From the NCBI GenBank assembly GCA_900552525.1, contig UNSK01000073.1, forward strand, positions 1 through 7,032: DNA of 7,032 nucleotides, given 5' to 3'. Position 1 is the first letter of the stretch, and every line of letters starts with the position of its first letter. Positions 6,383 to 7,032 of this stretch are shown in pieces. Position numbers and translations under genes: made by a program. Source of the DNA: Candidatus Gastranaerophilales bacterium. GTDB lineage: Bacteria; Cyanobacteriota; Vampirovibrionia; Gastranaerophilales; Gastranaerophilaceae. Below the pieces are notes generated by a model. That model saw nothing but the letters and a program-made list of their open reading frames with translations. It searched no databases and was not told where the DNA came from.

Positions 6383-6410
6383 AAAAGCGGGACATTTGCC
6401 CCGCTTTTTT
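6383..6410. terminator. Bidirectional rho-independent terminator
   Basis: AAAAGCGGG (6383-6391) pairs perfectly with CCCGCTTTT (6400-6408) around an 8-base loop, and is followed by two more T. The A-run on the left is a U-tract for the minus strand. It therefore ends both the oxidoreductase operon and the convergent ferritin transcript. Confidence 0.9.
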
Positions 6411-6419
6411 ATCTTTATA

Positions 6420-6466
6420 CCGCTGGAGGAGCTTGACTTGAAGCCCCCAATATTTCATTTACCCCC
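6420..6466 (-). repeat. Dispersed palindromic repeat, copy B, overlapping the ferritin stop codon
   Basis: This 47-bp block matches the peptidase insertion (2837-2883) in 40 of 47 positions. Its first G is the last base of the ferritin TAG. Beyond the stop, the ferritin frame would read GVNEILGASSQAPPAV and then TAA, in the same phase as the translated copy A. The hairpin is kept: the A in GGAG is G here, which replaces an A-U with a G-U pair in RNA. The 3' partner direct repeat seen in copy A is absent. In the ferritin mRNA it lies just before the terminator hairpin. Confidence 0.85.
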
Positions 6467-6975
6467 TAACCTATAACCGGTGCAACAAATGTTCTTGCTG
6501 CTAAATCTTTATCAAGCATTAATAATGCTTTTTTATCATCTCCGATTAATCTCAAAGTAGCTAAAACACCGCCTACATTTGCTTCTTCTTCAACCTGTTC
6601 TTTGATATACCAGTCAAGAAGGTGCATTGCAGCTCTGTCTTTAACTTCTTCCGCAACATCAGCAAGAGCATTAATTCTTGAGGTTACATATTCTTCGTGT
6701 CTTAAAACATGTTCAAAAACTTCAAGAGGAGTAGTTCCTTCAATAACAGGTTTTTCGATTGCTCTCAATTCAACCTTGCCGCCTCTGTCGTTTAAGTAAT
6801 TAATCATTCCGACAGCGTGGGCTCTTTCTTCCTGAACCTGAACATCAAACCAGTTTACAAAACCCTGTAAATTTAATTCCTGAAAATAGATTTTCATTGC
6901 GTGATAAAGATACTCAGAGAAGAGTTCTTTATTAATCTGGTCGTTAAATGCTTCTTGTAATTTTTCATTAATCAT
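6466..6975 (-). CDS. ftnA: Non-heme ferritin (FtnA type)
   Basis: The 169-residue product is a bacterial ferritin, a 24-subunit cytoplasmic cage that oxidises Fe2+ and stores ferric mineral. The ferroxidase residues are all present at E. coli FtnA numbering: E17, E50 and H53 (in EERAH), E94, and the third-site region E126-Q127-V-E-E130. The four-helix pattern and the fifth C-terminal helix are complete, so the length is normal. I chose the ATG at 6973-6975 because GGAGGG lies 8 nt upstream and the sequence then aligns with FtnA from its first residue. The frame extends 15 codons further upstream to 7020 but without a ribosome binding site. The gene converges on the oxidoreductase operon. Its TAG stop is fused to repeat copy B. 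The upstream region is A/T-rich, and I cannot show a Fur site. Confidence 0.94.
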   Translation of the reverse strand: MINEKLQEAFNDQINKELFSEYLYHAMKIYFQELNLQGFVNWFDVQVQEERAHAVGMINYLNDRGGKVELRAIEKPVIEGTTPLEVFEHVLRHEEYVTSRINALADVAEEVKDRAAMHLLDWYIKEQVEEEANVGGVLATLRLIGDDKKALLMLDKDLAARTFVAPVIG

Positions 6976-7005
6976 TTTTTGTACCCTCCATATTTTTATT
7001 ATATT

Positions 7006-7011
7006 ATTATA
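7006..7011 (-). promoter_or_regulatory. Possible -10 element of the ferritin gene
   Basis: A minus-strand TATAAT lies 30 nt ahead of the ferritin ATG in an A/T-only tract. The matching -35 would fall at or past the right edge of the window and cannot be judged. In such A/T-rich sequence a TATAAT by chance is likely. Confidence 0.3.
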
Positions 7012-7032
7012 ATATTGCATGCCAAAAATTTT

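Noticed and set aside
6466..6468. Recoding or read-through of the ferritin TAG into the repeat
   Set aside because: The ferritin is already full length at the TAG, and nothing around it suggests a recoding signal. The open frame behind it is explained by the repeat itself.
6976..7020. Upstream start for ferritin at 7020 (15 extra residues)
   Set aside because: There is no ribosome binding site, the added residues do not fit the family, and a strong GGAGGG stands 8 nt before the ATG at 6973-6975.
6990..7032. Fur box upstream of ferritin
   Set aside because: The region is nearly all A/T, so partial GATAAT-like matches are expected by chance and no convincing 19-bp site is seen.

Overview
The window is AT-rich (GC is visibly low, roughly a third) bacterial DNA. 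Ribosome binding sites are AGGAGG-like and genes are tightly packed in places. A ferredoxin-dependent 2-oxoacid oxidoreductase operon indicates anaerobic metabolism, and a non-heme ferritin indicates iron storage or oxygen protection. The combination resembles gut anaerobes such as Gastranaerophilales/Melainabacteria or low-GC Bacillota. I cannot assign a taxon from sequence reading alone.

Layout, left to right. Positions 1-1137 (minus) hold a GT4-like glycosyltransferase that runs off the left edge. Positions 1138-1461 are a gene-free stretch packed with TGTTCAAAA and TTTTCTACA motifs in both orientations, followed by an almost pure A/T palindromic tract. Positions 1462-1919 (minus) hold a small unrecognised gene that appears broken by a single-base frameshift in an A5 run. 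Positions 2013-3599 (minus) encode a cytosolic M2/M3-like gluzincin peptidase with an in-frame, repeat-derived insertion. An 86-bp divergent promoter region separates it from a four-gene plus-strand operon (3686-6374) for the alpha, beta, gamma and ferredoxin subunits of a 2-oxoacid:ferredoxin oxidoreductase (VOR/KOR class). A bidirectional intrinsic terminator at 6383-6410 separates that operon from a convergent ferritin gene (6466-6975, minus).

The operon genes work together. The alpha and beta subunits bind thiamine diphosphate and the 2-oxoacid, the gamma subunit completes the CoA-dependent catalytic core, and the small 2x[4Fe-4S] subunit passes electrons to ferredoxin. The product is an acyl-CoA plus reduced ferredoxin.

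The most interesting signal is a dispersed 47-bp repeat present twice (40/47 identical). One copy sits inside the peptidase gene, where it adds about 18 residues flanked by 22-bp direct repeats. The other overlaps the stop codon of the ferritin gene. Both copies have the same orientation and the same reading phase relative to their host genes, and both contain a hairpin-forming core. This looks like a small palindromic element that can insert into proteins, similar in principle to Rickettsia palindromic elements. The second notable signal is the dense motif array at 1187-1373.
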